A DNA stretch of 64,000 nt from contig JBKBQA010000002.1 in NCBI GenBank assembly GCA_046292765.1, positions 124,001 to 188,000 of the forward strand, in the 5' to 3' direction. Source of the stretch: PGZG01 sp046292765 (GTDB lineage: Bacteria; Pseudomonadota; Gammaproteobacteria; Pseudomonadales; Alcanivoracaceae). The notes beneath the pieces are model-generated. The model was given only the letters and a program-made list of their open reading frames with translations. It did not search any database and had not been told where the DNA came from. Shown here in pieces: positions 62,488 to 64,000 of this stretch. Within the stretch, counting starts at the first letter, position 1, and each line of letters begins with the position of its first letter. Made by a program: the position numbers and the translations under genes.

Positions 62488-63731
62488 AACGGATTCTGTT
62501 CATGGCGTTGCTGTTGCTAACGTCGCCGGGCTGGGTGGCAGACAAGCATATGGGCGTCGCTACCTGCGCCTCATCGGTGTGTCATGGCAGCAGCACCGAG
62601 CGCAGTGGTGCCAACATCTATCACAGCGAATACGTGATCTGGGGCCAGCGCGATCCCCATGCCCGTGCCTACGAAACCCTGCTCTCGGATGACTCGAAAC
62701 GGATGGCGCAGAAACTTGGTATCGGCCCGGCTCATGAAGCACCGGCCTGCCTTGCCTGCCACAGTGATTACGTGCCTGAAGCGCAGCGCGGGCCGCGGTT
62801 CCAGCTCTCCGATGGTGTTGGCTGCGAAGCCTGTCATGGTGGTTCACAGCGCTGGCTGTCATCGCATACCGAGAAAGGGGCCACCCACGAGGATAATCTC
62901 CGTCGCGGTCTGAACCTGCTACAGCATGCGGATGTGCGCGCCGCCGTGTGTGCGGGCTGCCATGTGGGTGACAGCAGCCGCCTTGCCAGCCACGACATCA
63001 TGGGGGCCGGCCATCCCCGTCTGCAGTTTGAGCTCGCCACCTATAGTCGGCTGTGGCCGTCCCATCATCGCGATGATGACGGCTATCGGCAGCGCAAGCA
63101 GTCACCGGATGACATGGCACTGTGGACCGCAGGGCAACTGCGCACTGCGCGCAATCTGCTCGACGGTTTGCGTGGGCCGCAATTTATGGCCACTCCTCTG
63201 TGGCCGGAGCTGGCGTTCTTTGATTGTCATGCCTGTCACACCGCCATGGATGCGGACAAGTGGCAGCCGCGGGCGGCGGGCACATTGCGTCCCGGCGCAG
63301 TGCGACTGAATGACAGTGCCCTGCTGATGGTGGCCTGGTTGCTGGATGCCACTGATCCGACCCGTGCAGCGCGCTGGCGCGAGGAACTTGCTGCCCTGCA
63401 TCAGGCCAGCCAGCAGGGCAGGGGGCCGATCCAGCAGCGCAGCGCCGCACTGATTCGCCAGCTTGAGCAGCTGCACACCGCGATGGACAGCAATGTCGCC
63501 TTGCGCCCGGATTCCCGGCGCCTGCTGGCGCGGATCAGGGCGGATAGTCTCAATGCCAGCTTTAATGACTACATGACGGCAGAACAAGTCCTGATGGTGA
63601 CCGCGCTGCTGCATCAGCAGCAGGGCAATGATGCAGCACTAGATGGCCTGTATCGCAGTCTGGCCAACCAGCATCGTTTCAGCGCCCGGGAGTTTATCCG
63701 TGCCTTGAAGGAGTACGATGGCGGACGTTAA
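62484..63731 (+). CDS. Secreted five-heme cytochrome, c554-like
   Basis: 415 residues, signal peptide to about residue 19. First heme site is CASSVCH (C-x4-CH, Cys28), the others CLACH (89), CEACH (114), CAGCH (156) and CHACH (248). The start with CASSVCHGS and HSEYVIWGQRDPHARAYETL resembles the cytochrome c554 family. The last 150 residues are helical and heme-free. ATG overlaps the stop of the ten-heme gene. No NrfA-type CXXCK heme, so nitrite reduction is not suggested. Confidence 0.85.
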   Translation: MKRILFMALLLLTSPGWVADKHMGVATCASSVCHGSSTERSGANIYHSEYVIWGQRDPHARAYETLLSDDSKRMAQKLGIGPAHEAPACLACHSDYVPEAQRGPRFQLSDGVGCEACHGGSQRWLSSHTEKGATHEDNLRRGLNLLQHADVRAAVCAGCHVGDSSRLASHDIMGAGHPRLQFELATYSRLWPSHHRDDDGYRQRKQSPDDMALWTAGQLRTARNLLDGLRGPQFMATPLWPELAFFDCHACHTAMDADKWQPRAAGTLRPGAVRLNDSALLMVAWLLDATDPTRAARWREELAALHQASQQGRGPIQQRSAALIRQLEQLHTAMDSNVALRPDSRRLLARIRADSLNASFNDYMTAEQVLMVTALLHQQQGNDAALDGLYRSLANQHRFSAREFIRALKEYDGGR

Positions 63732-63832
63732 TGGTAATCTGTGAACGGGTGCGCGCAATTCTCTGTCGATACTGGCAGGGCACGCCGCACAGGGACTATG
63801 CTCTTGCCACGTATTTTTCAGGAGGGATCGAG

Positions 63833-64000
63833 ATGAAAGTATTCAGTACGGTATTGCTGTGTCTGGCCGCAGCGGGAATTCTGTCAGGGTGTGACCAGAG
63901 CGGCCCGGAACGGGCGGCGGCGAAAACAGCGCCGGTGGACGCCAGCACCAGCATGGATGAGAGCAGGGAGTGCGGCCAGATCGCCTATCTGATGGCGGCG
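63833..64000 (+). CDS. Small lipoprotein (cut by window end)
   Basis: ATG preceded by GGAGG. Lipobox LSGC with Cys20 after a clean signal peptide (MKVFSTVLLCLAAAGIL). Only 56 residues are visible; an Ala/Thr/Pro/Ser linker follows and then one more Cys (RECGQIA). It may belong to the cytochrome locus, 100 bases upstream, but no heme motif is seen yet. Confidence 0.75.
   Translation, partial: MKVFSTVLLCLAAAGILSGCDQSGPERAAAKTAPVDASTSMDESRECGQIAYLMAA

Noticed and set aside
62484..63731. Pentaheme nitrite reductase (NrfA)
   Set aside because: No CXXCK active-site heme, and the first site is C-x4-CH as in c554-like proteins.
53403..63731. Standard Mtr-type MtrCAB operon
   Set aside because: There is no separate small decaheme MtrA, no lipidated outer-surface MtrC/OmcA, and the barrel lacks recognisable MtrB features; the inner-membrane parts differ from CymA.

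Overview
The window is about 64 kb of GC-rich chromosome from a gammaproteobacterium. The gene orders match the Pseudomonadales/Oceanospirillales type: lol-DUF2062-comEC-exbBD-msbA-lpxK-kdsB-ptp-murB, PHP phosphatase-yciO-trpS-scpAB-rluB, and trpF/accD-folC-SPOR-cvpA-purF-metZ. The nsrR/nnrS pair, the imuA-imuB-dnaE2 cassette and a large multiheme cytochrome locus point to a free-living, respiratorily flexible organism. I cannot name a genus.

Layout. 1-11.5 kb is envelope biogenesis: lipoprotein release (LolC/LolD), a ComEC-type DNA uptake channel, an ExbB/ExbD motor, lipid A export and synthesis (MsbA, LpxK, KdsB), a low-Mr tyrosine phosphatase and MurB, mostly with overlapping stop/start codons. 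11.6-13.3 kb (minus strand) holds an SH3/coiled-coil membrane protein, a YciI protein and YciB. 13.4-19 kb carries a PHP phosphatase, YciO, a TrpRS with a cysteine motif typical of Fe-S TrpRS enzymes, ScpA/ScpB and RluB. 19.1-27.8 kb runs trpF-trpB-trpA-accD-folC-SPOR protein-cvpA-purF-metZ. 27.8-31.7 kb is a MoxR/DUF58/transglutaminase module. 31.8-39.3 kb is mixed: histidine phosphatase, YadGH-type ABC exporter, QueF, AbgT transporter plus a class III nucleotidyl cyclase, a nitroreductase and a thioesterase.

39.35-39.9 kb is a tRNA-Ser(GGA) gene with its own promoter. Its terminator lies inside a roughly 30-bp inverted repeat that takes in the tRNA 3' end. It is followed by a 175-bp hairpin-rich block repeated twice at a 194-bp period. 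Next come nsrR-nnrS with an NsrR-type operator, the helicase RhlE, and an SOS mutasome operon (imuA-imuB-dnaE2) with a LexA box inside its promoter spacer.

The most unusual region is 50.1-63.7 kb, a compact run of seven genes with small gaps or overlaps. In order they encode: a cytoplasmic FAD/NAD(P)-type oxidoreductase fused to two cyclic-nucleotide-binding domains and a 16-cysteine ferredoxin; a five-helix membrane protein with two H-x13-H motifs; a protein with an FHA domain, one membrane helix and ten c-type heme motifs; a lipoprotein with two HbpS/GlcG-like domains; an outer-membrane beta-barrel; a secreted ten-heme protein with a C-terminal LVIVD propeller; and a secreted five-heme protein related to cytochrome c554. 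I infer a cyclic-nucleotide- and phosphopeptide-responsive electron conduit from the cytoplasm across the inner membrane and periplasm to the outer membrane. No gene set I know has this exact architecture.
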